A stretch of DNA of 33,218 bases from Bacteroidaceae bacterium (GTDB lineage: Bacteria > Bacteroidota > Bacteroidia > Bacteroidales > Bacteroidaceae), in assembly GCA_024401115.1 (NCBI GenBank), contig JAKSLP010000034.1, positions 1 through 33,218 on the forward strand. Direction: 5' to 3'. This document shows, piece by piece, positions 7,981 to 15,790 of this stretch. Below the pieces are notes generated by a model. That model did no database searches, had not been told where the DNA came from, and saw nothing but the letters and a program-made list of their open reading frames with translations. Position 1 is the first letter of the stretch; each line of letters opens with the position of its first letter. Both the position numbers and the translations under genes were made by a program.

Positions 7981-8997
7981 ATGTTACGATTTGCCAATCC
8001 GGAATATCTGTATCTGCTGCTCATCATCCCGCTGCTGGTGGGACTGATGCTGTTTATGGATTTCCGTCAGCGTCAGAAACTACGCATCTATGGTGATGTC
8101 AACCTGCTGCGTCAGCTCATGCCCGATGCATCGGCTTTGCGCCATCACCTTAAGTATATCCTGGCCCTTTGCGGTCTGACCCTGGTTATTCTGATGATGG
8201 CCCGTCCACAGGAGGGTGCCATTCCTGACCAGAAGCGTGAGGGTATCGAGGCCATAATCTGTATGGATATCTCGAATTCCATGTTGGCTGAGGATGTTCA
8301 GCCCAGCCGTCTGCAGAAAGCCAAGAACCTGGTATCGAAGTTGGTGGACAACTTTGATGACGACAAGGTAGGTTTGGTGGTATTTGCCGGTGAAGCTTTC
8401 ACCCAATTGCCAATCACCGCCGATTTCGTATCCGCCAAGATGTTCCTGGATCAGATTAATCCTGGTCTGATTGATGTTCAGGGAACCGACTTTGCCGCAG
8501 CTATCGGTCTGGCAGCCAACAGTTTCACCAGTTTGGAGAATGTGGGTAAGGCTATTGTGATCATAACCGATGGTGAGGACCACGAAGGCGGCGCACTGGA
8601 AGCAGCCAAGGCCGCAGCCGATAAGGGCATGCGTGTATTTGTGCTGGGTGTCGGTTCGGACGAAGGTGCTCCATTCCGTATGATGGGAGAGTCTGACTAC
8701 AAGAAAGATGCAGAGGGCAACGTGGTGGTTACCCGTCTGAATCAGGATATGTGTAAGCAGGTGGCTCAGGCTGGAAACGGTGCCTATATTCATGTAGACA
8801 ATTCTAACTCAGCGCTCGATGCCCTGGAAAAGGAGTTGGACAAACTGGCCAAGGCAGAGTTTGCCGTTAGCTTTACCGAATACAATGAGCAGTACTGGGT
8901 GTTTGGCCTCCTGGCCTTCGTCGTCCTGCTGGTTGAGATGATTGTCATGGACAAGAAGAATCCTTTGTTTAAGAATATAAAGTTATTCAAGAAATGA
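7981..8997 (+). CDS. batB: BatB, VWA-domain membrane protein
   Basis: This 338-residue protein is a paralogue of BatA with the same plan: TM helices near 8-26 and 57-73, a VWA domain with MIDAS DISNS (96-100) and an IITDGED motif, and a C-terminal TM helix (about 309-327). The shared segment 'CMDISNSMLAEDVQPSRLQKAK' aligns closely with the BatA stretch 'AMDISTSMLAQDLQPNRVEAAK', pointing to tandem duplication. The stop overlaps the batC start by 4 bp (ATGA), so translation is coupled. In Bacteroides the Bat locus was linked to oxygen tolerance by mutant work; the biochemical role is unresolved. Confidence 0.93.
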   Translation: MLRFANPEYLYLLLIIPLLVGLMLFMDFRQRQKLRIYGDVNLLRQLMPDASALRHHLKYILALCGLTLVILMMARPQEGAIPDQKREGIEAIICMDISNSMLAEDVQPSRLQKAKNLVSKLVDNFDDDKVGLVVFAGEAFTQLPITADFVSAKMFLDQINPGLIDVQGTDFAAAIGLAANSFTSLENVGKAIVIITDGEDHEGGALEAAKAAADKGMRVFVLGVGSDEGAPFRMMGESDYKKDAEGNVVVTRLNQDMCKQVAQAGNGAYIHVDNSNSALDALEKELDKLAKAEFAVSFTEYNEQYWVFGLLAFVVLLVEMIVMDKKNPLFKNIKLFKK

Positions 8998-9728
8998 GAA
9001 GAGGATGGAATTTATTGCTGATTCTGTTCAGCCTGCTGCTGACTGTGCCGGTATGTGCACAGGATTCTAAGCAGGCCCTGGTCCGCAATGCCCTTCGGGC
9101 GGGCAACCGCTATTTCCATCAGGGCAATTACGACAAGGCCGAGGCTGAATACCTGAAGGCATACGAGGTGGATTCCAATAATGTACATGTACTGTACAAC
9201 TTGGGAACGACCTATCTGATGAAGAAAGATCCGGTGCCTGCCAACCAGAAGCTGGTGCGTACGGCACAGAGTGAGGATGCCAAGAACCGTATAAAAGGTG
9301 CCCGCATCTTCCATAATCTGGGTGTGAACCTGCAACTGACACAGGAATACGACAAGGCTATCAGTGCCTACAAGCAGTCGCTCCGCCTGAATCCTACCGA
9401 TGAGGAGACCCGCTACAATCTGGCATTGTGCCAGAAGCTGAGAAAGGATAATCCACAGGACAACCAGAATCAGCAGCATGACAAGGATCAGCAGAACCAG
9501 CAGGATCAGAAAGATCAGCAACAACAGCAGGATCAACAGCAGAACCAGCAGGATCAGCAGCCTCCTCAACAGCAGCCACAGCAGCAACCCCAACCTCAGG
9601 ACGAGATGTCGAAGGAGAATGCACAGCAGTTGCTCGAGGCTGTAAAACAGGACGAGAAGGCTGTCAAGGAACGCATGAATCAGAAGCCAAAGAATGGCAC
9701 ACGACGTAAGAAAGAGAAAGATTGGTAA
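8994..9728 (+). CDS. batC: BatC, secreted TPR protein with Gln-rich tail
   Basis: The 244-residue protein has a signal peptide (about 1-22, LLTVPVCA-Q), TPR repeats (about 33-150, including DKAEAEYLKAYEVDSNN and DKAISAYKQSLRLNPTDEET), a glutamine-dominated low-complexity region (154-203) and a basic/charged C-terminus ending in RRKKEKDW. TPRs suggest a scaffold for the Bat complex in the periplasm. Other BatC proteins also carry charged or Gln-rich tails, but the 50-residue tract is striking. It overlaps batB by 4 bp and lies 3 bp before batD. Confidence 0.9.
   Translation: MRRGWNLLLILFSLLLTVPVCAQDSKQALVRNALRAGNRYFHQGNYDKAEAEYLKAYEVDSNNVHVLYNLGTTYLMKKDPVPANQKLVRTAQSEDAKNRIKGARIFHNLGVNLQLTQEYDKAISAYKQSLRLNPTDEETRYNLALCQKLRKDNPQDNQNQQHDKDQQNQQDQKDQQQQQDQQQNQQDQQPPQQQPQQQPQPQDEMSKENAQQLLEAVKQDEKAVKERMNQKPKNGTRRKKEKDW
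9453..9602 (+). repeat. CAG/CAR-rich codon repeat in batC
   Basis: About 50 codons are dominated by cag/caa with interspersed gat, aac, aag and cct, giving blocks such as caacagcag and cagaaccagcaggatcag. The unit is imperfect, so it is a low-complexity tract rather than a clean microsatellite. Length variation between strains is plausible (inference). Confidence 0.75.
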
Positions 9729-9731
9729 ACG

Positions 9732-11576
9732 ATGAAAAGATTGTTTTTATTTTGTTGTTTATGTTTGGTGACCGTATGGTTGCATGCGCAGACATTCACC
9801 GCCAAGGCTCCCGATGAGGTAGAGGAGGGCGAGGTGTTCCGTGTGCAGTTTGTGGTGACTACCGATAATCCTTCGGCCTTCAGGGGACCGAACTTTGACT
9901 CTGAGGGTTTTGAGGTATTGGCCGGTCCATACACCTCATCTTATTCCAGCTATCAGGTTATCAACGGTAAGTCCACTTCCAGTAGTTCGGTTACCTATAC
10001 CTATACCGTTAGTGCCCGTAAGAAGGGTAAGTACACCATTCCCGAGGCACAGGTAACAGTGGACGGTAAGAAAATGACAACCAAGCCGCTGTCAATAACC
10101 ATTGTAGAGGGAACCAACCCAACAGCCAGTCGCAATAATAACCGAAACAATGGCAGTTCGGGTGGCGGACGCAATCAACAGGTACAGATGCAGGAGAATG
10201 GTAACATTACCAGCTCAGACCTGTTTATCACTGCTACTGCCAACAAGACCAAGGTGCATGAGCAAGAAGCTATCCTGTTGACTTACAAGGTATATACCTT
10301 GGTCAACCTGACTTCATTGCAACCAAAGATGCCCGACTTGAAGGGATTCCATGTACAGGAAATAGATTTGCCACGCAATAAGGTGTTCAGCCCTGAGAAC
10401 TACAAGGGCAAGATGTATAACACCGTGGTTTGGAGCCAGTACGTTCTTTTCCCACAGCAGACCGGTAAGATTACCATTCCATCAATCACCTTTGAAGGTG
10501 TAGTGGCACAGCGAGTACGCAGTTTGGACCCACTCGATGCCTTCTTCAATACCGGCAGCAGCTATACCGAGGTGGAGAAGAAAATTCAGACTCCATCTAT
10601 CGACATTACCGTAGAGCCATTGCCAGCCAAACCAGCCAATTATTCAGGCGGTGTGGGCAACTTCACCATGACTTCGGAACTGACACCTGCCGAGGTGAAG
10701 TCGGGTGAGGCTCTGACCCTGAAGATTAAGATTGAGGGTAAGGGTAACATGAAACTGATCAAGACTCCAGAGGTGAATGTGCCAAAGGACTTTGAGGTAT
10801 ACGACCCTAAGGTAACCGATGATTCCCAACTGACGACTGCCGGTATGGAAGGAAGCAAGACCTTTGAGTTTGTGTATGTCCCACGTAATCCGGGTAAATA
10901 TACCATTCCTGCGGTTCCATTCGTGTATTTCGATTTGGCCAGCAATTCGTATAAGACCCTGGAAACTCCGGAATACAATCTGGATATTGCCAAAGGAAAA
11001 TCGACAGGCAATGGTGGAGTAAGTACCTACAGCAAGGATGACATCCATGTACTGGATACCGATATCCGCTACATTAAGACAGGTGACGTGAGTCTGCGAC
11101 AGAACGATGAGGACACCTATTTCGGTTCCACCGGCAACTGGCTGTTCTACATCATCCCAACACTGGTGTTTGGTGTGATTGGATACCTGTTCCGCAAGCA
11201 GGCTATGGAGAATGCCAATATTGCCCTGATGCGCACCAAGCGTGCCAATAAGATGGCCCGTAAACGTTTGCGTACAGCGTCAGAGATGCTGAAGAACAAC
11301 AATAAGACAGCGTTCTACGAGGAGGTAATGCGTGCCCTCTATGGCTATGTGAGCGACAAATTGAGCATCCCTGTGTCGGCGCTGAACAAGGATAATATCC
11401 GCGAGAAACTGGCTGAGCGCCTGTCGGATAATACCTTGATTCAGAATTTAATGGACGCATTGGATGAATGCGAATTTGCCCGCTTTGCTCCGGCAGAGAG
11501 TGGAAATTCCATGAGCCAGTTCTACGAGAAGGTCATCACTATTATTGAACAGGTGGATAACGCCATAAAGAAGTAA
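9732..11576 (+). CDS. batD: BatD, oxygen-tolerance membrane protein
   Basis: The 614-residue protein matches BatD in length and architecture. It has a signal peptide (1-20, VWLHA-Q), several beta-sandwich domains in the periplasm (about 21-130 and 155-440) separated by an Asn/Gly-rich linker (NNNRNNGSSGGG, near 134-146), a single TM helix (about 470-489, WLFYIIPTLVFGVIGYLF), and a basic cytoplasmic helical tail (about 495-614). Motifs such as 'VEEGEVFRVQFVV' and 'KKGKYTIPEAQVTVDGK' are typical of the BatD N-terminus. It probably scaffolds the Bat complex across the inner membrane (inference). It starts 3 bp after batC and ends 5 bp before batE. Confidence 0.93.
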   Translation: MKRLFLFCCLCLVTVWLHAQTFTAKAPDEVEEGEVFRVQFVVTTDNPSAFRGPNFDSEGFEVLAGPYTSSYSSYQVINGKSTSSSSVTYTYTVSARKKGKYTIPEAQVTVDGKKMTTKPLSITIVEGTNPTASRNNNRNNGSSGGGRNQQVQMQENGNITSSDLFITATANKTKVHEQEAILLTYKVYTLVNLTSLQPKMPDLKGFHVQEIDLPRNKVFSPENYKGKMYNTVVWSQYVLFPQQTGKITIPSITFEGVVAQRVRSLDPLDAFFNTGSSYTEVEKKIQTPSIDITVEPLPAKPANYSGGVGNFTMTSELTPAEVKSGEALTLKIKIEGKGNMKLIKTPEVNVPKDFEVYDPKVTDDSQLTTAGMEGSKTFEFVYVPRNPGKYTIPAVPFVYFDLASNSYKTLETPEYNLDIAKGKSTGNGGVSTYSKDDIHVLDTDIRYIKTGDVSLRQNDEDTYFGSTGNWLFYIIPTLVFGVIGYLFRKQAMENANIALMRTKRANKMARKRLRTASEMLKNNNKTAFYEEVMRALYGYVSDKLSIPVSALNKDNIREKLAERLSDNTLIQNLMDALDECEFARFAPAESGNSMSQFYEKVITIIEQVDNAIKK

Positions 11577-11581
11577 TCCGT

Positions 11582-12331
11582 ATGAAAAGACTGATATATC
11601 TTTTATTCTTGCTGATGTTTCCTGCTGTGCTGATGAATGCCCAGGACCTGAAGACACAGGCTGATACGGCTTATGTTCAGGAGCGTTATGCCCAAGCTGC
11701 AGAGCTGTATGAGCAGTTGCTTGAGCAGGGACATAGCAGCGATGTGTACTATAATTTGGGAAATTGTTATTACCGTCTGGAAAAGGTGGGCCATGCCGTG
11801 CTGAATTACGAGCGTGCGCTCAGGCTGGATCCGGGTGACCGTAATATCCGTCATAATCTGGAACTGGCCCGAAATAAGACTCAGGACAAGGTGGTGGCCC
11901 TTCAGGACATCTTTATCGTGACCTGGTACAAGGGAATCCTGTACTCTATGTCAGTGGACGGGTGGGGCATTCTGGCTACCGTATGTTTCGTACTCTTCCT
12001 GTGTATGATGGGAGTGTATCTGTTCCTGAACCGTATGGCTCTGCGCAAGATAGGATTCTTTGCTGGTATTGCCGCACTGGTCATTTGTATATTGGCTAAT
12101 GTGTTTGCCTATCATGAAAAAGTACTGATGCTGCGCCATGATACTGCTGTGCTGATGCAGGAGTCGGTTCATGTGAAGAGCACACCGAGTCAGGATGGCA
12201 AGGACCTGTTTGTCATTCATGAGGGAACCAAGATGCATCTGGTTGATGATGCTATGCGCGACTGGAAGGAGATCCGTCTGGACGATGGAAAGACTGGATG
12301 GGTAGAGACATCAGCGATTGAAGTGATTTGA
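11582..12331 (+). CDS. batE: BatE, TPR and SH3-like membrane protein
   Basis: The 249-residue protein has a signal peptide (1-21, LMNA-Q), TPR repeats (about 25-100: AYVQERYAQAAELYEQLLEQG, SDVYYNLGNCYYRLEKVGHAVLNYERALRLDPGD), two TM helices (127-148 and 155-177) and a C-terminal bacterial SH3-like domain (about 186-249, including ESVHVKSTPSQDGKDLFVIHEG and WKEIRLDDGKTGWVE). This is the standard BatE arrangement. With the TPR part periplasmic and two membrane passes, the SH3 domain would also be periplasmic, where it could bind cell-wall or protein ligands (inference). It is the last recognisable Bat gene. Confidence 0.9.
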   Translation: MKRLIYLLFLLMFPAVLMNAQDLKTQADTAYVQERYAQAAELYEQLLEQGHSSDVYYNLGNCYYRLEKVGHAVLNYERALRLDPGDRNIRHNLELARNKTQDKVVALQDIFIVTWYKGILYSMSVDGWGILATVCFVLFLCMMGVYLFLNRMALRKIGFFAGIAALVICILANVFAYHEKVLMLRHDTAVLMQESVHVKSTPSQDGKDLFVIHEGTKMHLVDDAMRDWKEIRLDDGKTGWVETSAIEVI

Positions 12332-12350
12332 CTCATAAATTTGTTACAAG

Positions 12351-13043
12351 ATGGATTTAGCACAATTAGTAGAATGGGATAAGGAATTATTGCTGGCACT
12401 GAACGGCAGTGACTCTGCGGTATGGGACCAGTTTATGTTTGTTGCCACCAAGACCGTGGTATGGATCCCGATGTTCCTGAGCATGTTGTATATGGTGATG
12501 AAGAGTAATTCTGCCCGTCAGGCCATTTTATTGCTGGCATGTGTTGCTGGTCTGTTTCTAGTTTCAGAAGGGGTCTCTTCGGGTATCTGTAAACCATTGG
12601 TAGGCCGTTTGCGCCCTACGCACGACCCCGAAATTATGGGAATGGTACAGACTGTCAATGGACTGAGAGGAGGCATGTACAGTTTCTTTTCCAGTCATGC
12701 CGCCAACACCTTCTCCTTGTGTACGTTCCTTTCACTGGTAGTACGCAGTAAGGCGTTTACCCTGACCATGTTGTCGTGGGCCATGGTACATACCTATACC
12801 CGAATTTATCTGGGGTTACATTTCCCCGGTGATGTGTTCGTGGGTTTCTGCTTCGGTTTGATGTGGGGAACTGTTATGTATTTGATATATAGTTGGTTGA
12901 GAAATAAATGGTTTGACCGCCACGACTATGTGTCCGAGCAGTGTACATCTTCGGGATATTTCTACGCATCGGCCAATATGGTATCACTGACATTTGTACT
13001 CAGTGTGATACTGGTGCTTATCTATAGCTTTTTCTATTACTAA
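12351..13043 (+). CDS. PAP2-superfamily lipid phosphatase
   Basis: The 230-residue polytopic protein carries the three PAP2 motifs: KPLVGRLRP (K81, R88, P89; KxxxxxxRP), SFFSSHAANTFS (111-122, H116; equivalent of PSGH) and RIYLGLHFPGD (R151, H157, D161). The histidines and aspartate needed for the phosphohistidine mechanism are intact. About six TM helices are present, including a C-terminal one (VSLTFVLSVILVLIYSFFY). Likely substrates are membrane lipid phosphates such as undecaprenyl pyrophosphate, phosphatidic acid or lipid A; the sequence alone does not choose. It lies 19 bp after batE on the same strand. Confidence 0.9.
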   Translation: MDLAQLVEWDKELLLALNGSDSAVWDQFMFVATKTVVWIPMFLSMLYMVMKSNSARQAILLLACVAGLFLVSEGVSSGICKPLVGRLRPTHDPEIMGMVQTVNGLRGGMYSFFSSHAANTFSLCTFLSLVVRSKAFTLTMLSWAMVHTYTRIYLGLHFPGDVFVGFCFGLMWGTVMYLIYSWLRNKWFDRHDYVSEQCTSSGYFYASANMVSLTFVLSVILVLIYSFFYY

Positions 13044-13066
13044 TTAATATATAAATAAGGGAGAAT

Positions 13067-13312
13067 ATGAGTACAAGAATTTCATTCAATGAACTTCGTA
13101 AGATTAAAGACCAATTGCCAAACGGAAGCATGGACCGTATTGCTAATGAACTGGGTCTGGATGCAGAGACAGTGCGCAATTATTTCGGTGCCAGCCACAA
13201 AGACGGCCAGTTGATTGGTATTCACATCGAGCCAGGTCCTGATGGAGGTATTGTGGAGATTGATAACGATGCTGTGTTGGAAGCGGCTTTCCGAATCTTA
13301 CAGGAATGCTAA
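13067..13312 (+). CDS. Small helix-turn-helix DNA-binding protein
   Basis: The 81-residue protein contains a likely HTH: DQLPNGSMDRIANELGLDAETVRNYFGAS (about 14-42), where SMDRIANELGLDAETVRNYF fits helix-turn-recognition helix spacing. A short C-terminal part ends with IHIEPGPDGGIVEIDNDAVLEAAFRILQE. Similar small proteins are widespread in Bacteroidales as 'DNA-binding protein' of unknown target. An AGGGAG sequence sits about 5 bp before the ATG, unusual here because most genes lack a Shine-Dalgarno-like site. It ends 8 bp before a strong terminator and is the last gene of this plus-strand run. Confidence 0.8.
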   Translation: MSTRISFNELRKIKDQLPNGSMDRIANELGLDAETVRNYFGASHKDGQLIGIHIEPGPDGGIVEIDNDAVLEAAFRILQEC

Positions 13313-13356
13313 AAAAAATACGGGTCAGTGATTTTCACTGACCCGCTTTATTTATT
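13313..13356. terminator. Bidirectional intrinsic terminator between convergent genes
   Basis: A perfect 10-bp stem, CGGGTCAGTG (13321-13330) and CACTGACCCG (13336-13345), encloses the loop ATTTT. It is flanked by an A8 tract on the left (a T run on the minus strand) and a T-rich stretch on the right. It can terminate both the plus-strand HTH gene and the minus-strand TPR gene, whose stop codon lies at its right edge. Confidence 0.9.
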
Positions 13357-15016
13357 TGCAGTACTTATCGATAATGGTCTGGGCATTAGGGTCGCCCAGT
13401 TCCTTAGCCTTGGTTAGGTTGGCTTTGCCCTCAGCCTTATTTCCTAAATTAACCTGAGCAAATCCAAGGAAACGGTAGCCATAAGAGGATTCACTGTTAA
13501 TTGTTAGCAACTTCTGCGCAGTTTCCATAGCTGCATTATAATCCTTGACAGTGATGTTCAGGCTGGCCAATTCAATTAGAGGCTCCTCAGCACCAGGAGC
13601 CAGTTCACAAGCTTCCTTGAAGTCGTCCAGCGCCTGCTGGTACATTCTGCACTTGGATTCTGCACGGCCACGTTCCAGATAAAAATCAGCCGATGCACGA
13701 CCGCCATAGATATGCTCCACATCATTGAAGTCGTTTACAGCCTCGCGCAACTGTCCGGCTTCAGCCTTGTGCATGGCACGGGTATATAAATAAGGTGCTG
13801 CATCCTCACCGTATGGTTTGTTGAAAGATTCCATAGCCTTGTCCAGAATTGCAATGATTTCCTCCTCTGGAGCTTCCATTGCCACCTTGCACTGTGCCAG
13901 ATAGCTGTAGACAGCAGGACCCTTCAGGTCAGTTTCCATCAATTTCTCGTAAACCGAATAAGCCTTGGCGAAGTCACCCATAGCATACAGAATATCCGCA
14001 TCCATCTTCAGGTAAACCGGCTGGTTGGGGTTCATGCTGATAGCGGTTTCCACTTCACTGAGTGCCTTTTCACGGGTCCAGTCCTTATAGGCAGGCTCTG
14101 GAGCATAAGTGGCCTTGTTATAAATCAGATAACCTATATTGTAGTGTGCATCAGCCTTGTCGGCATCCTTTTCAAGGTAAATGTTCAAGTCGTTTTCAGC
14201 CTGCTCATACTGCTGTACGTCCACATTATACTGGGCACGACGCAGATATCCGTCCGCATTGTCCGGATGTTGCTTGATGAACATCTCCAACTGCTCCAGA
14301 TAGTTCGGATTGCTGCGTGAGGTCATCAACAGAACCAAAGCTTCATCTTCACTATCTGGAAGACCTTTGGTGATTCCGATGCTGTTCAGTGTGTAGTCAT
14401 TGGATGACAAGGCATTGATGGTCAGTTGCTTTGCAAAATCAGCCGACATGGCATAGCTCTCACTCTCTGTACCTTTCTGAATCAGACCCAATACTTGTCC
14501 GTTGGCATTCATCAGTGGACAGCTCACGTTCTTTTCGCTAACGGCTGCATCGATGGTATAGAAACCGTATTTCTCAGCTACTGTAGCCGCATCCTTCAGG
14601 GTCACCTTTTGAGCGGTGGCATTTTTCTGTGTGGTGTAAGGCAATAGGTAAGCAGCCTGTCCGGCAGTACCTTGGGCGGGAGCCATGGCCAGAGCGGTTG
14701 TCTTCTTGTCTGTCTTTACCTGAAACTTCACTACATCGTACATATCGTTAGCGCCTAAGATGAAAGACACGTCATTCTTGGCACCGTCACAGTCCACAAT
14801 CACAGCCTTGGCTGCACCTTGAAACAGTTTATAGTCAGAGATTCCCACACCATCCTCGGTGATGAAGAAACCATTACCTGTATTCTTGATGTCTCCGTTG
14901 GCATCGTACGTGATCACGGAGAAAACCGACTTCTTAGCCTGTGCTACCCAAGCCTGACTCCATGCAGAAGTACAGGTCAGCAGCATGCCGGCAGTAAGTA
15001 ATCCAAATTTATTCAT
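13352..15016 (-). CDS. Secreted protein with degenerate trypsin-like domain and TPR repeats
   Basis: The 554-residue protein has a signal peptide (1-21, SAWSQ-A), an N-terminal region (about 25-200) resembling a trypsin-like serine protease fold, and TPR repeats (about 235-550, e.g. EQAENDLNIYLEKDADKADAHYNIGY and QQALDDFKEACELAPGAEEPLIELASL). In the protease part, GNGFFITEDGVGISDYKLFQGA aligns by eye with the 'GSGF.I...G.I.TNYHV..G' block. There K63 occupies the catalytic-His position, D94 may be the Asp, and V164 (in NVSCPLMN) replaces the Ser of GNSGGP. It is therefore probably an inactive pseudo-protease used for binding (inference). It lies 30 bp downstream of rlmB on the same strand and ends at the bidirectional terminator. 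Confidence 0.82.
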   Translation of the reverse strand: MNKFGLLTAGMLLTCTSAWSQAWVAQAKKSVFSVITYDANGDIKNTGNGFFITEDGVGISDYKLFQGAAKAVIVDCDGAKNDVSFILGANDMYDVVKFQVKTDKKTTALAMAPAQGTAGQAAYLLPYTTQKNATAQKVTLKDAATVAEKYGFYTIDAAVSEKNVSCPLMNANGQVLGLIQKGTESESYAMSADFAKQLTINALSSNDYTLNSIGITKGLPDSEDEALVLLMTSRSNPNYLEQLEMFIKQHPDNADGYLRRAQYNVDVQQYEQAENDLNIYLEKDADKADAHYNIGYLIYNKATYAPEPAYKDWTREKALSEVETAISMNPNQPVYLKMDADILYAMGDFAKAYSVYEKLMETDLKGPAVYSYLAQCKVAMEAPEEEIIAILDKAMESFNKPYGEDAAPYLYTRAMHKAEAGQLREAVNDFNDVEHIYGGRASADFYLERGRAESKCRMYQQALDDFKEACELAPGAEEPLIELASLNITVKDYNAAMETAQKLLTINSESSYGYRFLGFAQVNLGNKAEGKANLTKAKELGDPNAQTIIDKYCK

Positions 15017-15046
15017 TTTAAATCTTGTTTTTCTGTCGTTGGGTTT

Positions 15047-15787
15047 TTATTGTCTTCTTTGCTTAACAGCCTCGTAAATCAGCACACCTGCAGCGACAGA
15101 CACGTTCAAACTCTCGATGTTGCCTAAAATAGGAATCTTTACCCATTCATCACAAAGGGCCAGGTGTTCGTAAGGAATACCCTTATCCTCGGCACCCATG
15201 ATAATGCACAGCGGATCTTTATAGTCTGCCTTGTCGTAGTCATAATCACCCTTCTCGGTGGCAGCTACTACATGGAAACCGCTTTCTTTCAGATATTTGA
15301 TAGTTTCCAACAAATTGCTCTCACGACATACCGGGAGAGTGTGCAGTGCACCGGCAGAAGTCTTGATAGCATCGGCATTGGCAGTCACACTGTTGCGTTG
15401 AGGGATGATGATGGCATCCACTGCTGCACAGTTGCATGTACGGGCAATAGCACCAAAGTTGCGTACATCTGTAATACCGTCCAGCATGACCAACAGTGGG
15501 CTCTTGCCCTCATCGAACAGCATCGGCACCACATCTTCCACTTTCTGGTAGGTAATGGATGATATGAATGCAATGACACCCTGATGATTCTTACGGGTGA
15601 TGCGGTTCAGTTTCTCCATTGGCACGCGCTGGACAGGGCATTCCACCTGCTTCAAGGCAGAGAACAGTTCCTTGGCCAGGTCACCACCCAGATCACGCTT
15701 AATCAGCACTTTATCAATATCCTTTCCGGCTTCGATGGCTTCAATCACCGCACGGATGCCGAAAATCATTTCATTTCTTTCTTCCAT
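15047..15787 (-). CDS. rlmB: RlmB-type 23S rRNA 2'-O-methyltransferase (SpoU/TrmH family)
   Basis: This family of SPOUT methyltransferases uses S-adenosylmethionine to 2'-O-methylate RNA; RlmB modifies G2251 of 23S rRNA. The 246-residue protein has the N-terminal substrate-binding domain (IFGIRAVIEAIEAGKDIDKVLI) and the three SPOUT motifs: motif 1 DGITDVRNFGAIARTC (103-118), motif 2 IIMGAEDKGI, and motif 3 IPILGNIESLNVSVAAGVLIYEA, which form the trefoil knot. It starts 3 bp after the recN stop in the same operon. A closely related TrmH-like specificity cannot be fully excluded, but the N-terminal domain favours RlmB. Confidence 0.9.
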   Translation of the reverse strand: MEERNEMIFGIRAVIEAIEAGKDIDKVLIKRDLGGDLAKELFSALKQVECPVQRVPMEKLNRITRKNHQGVIAFISSITYQKVEDVVPMLFDEGKSPLLVMLDGITDVRNFGAIARTCNCAAVDAIIIPQRNSVTANADAIKTSAGALHTLPVCRESNLLETIKYLKESGFHVVAATEKGDYDYDKADYKDPLCIIMGAEDKGIPYEHLALCDEWVKIPILGNIESLNVSVAAGVLIYEAVKQRRQ

Positions 15788-15790
15788 ATC

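Noticed and set aside
9012..9593. Leucine/isoleucine-rich minus-strand frame opposite batC that looks like a membrane protein
   Set aside because: It is the antisense reading of the CAG/CAA-rich tract (giving Leu codons) and has no start context or homologous features.
9453..9602. CAG-rich region considered as a CRISPR-like or tandem repeat array
   Set aside because: Units are irregular, lie inside a coding frame and have no spacer pattern.
12336..12343. TAAATTTG before the PAP2 gene, a possible promoter
   Set aside because: No -33 element at 19-21 bp, and the start would coincide with the ATG; chance match in A/T-rich spacer is likely.
12681..12700. PAP2 motif 2 reads SSHA instead of SGHA, suspected inactivation
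   Set aside because: The histidine is present and the Ser substitution for Gly is, to my knowledge, common in Bacteroidetes members; the other two motifs are intact.
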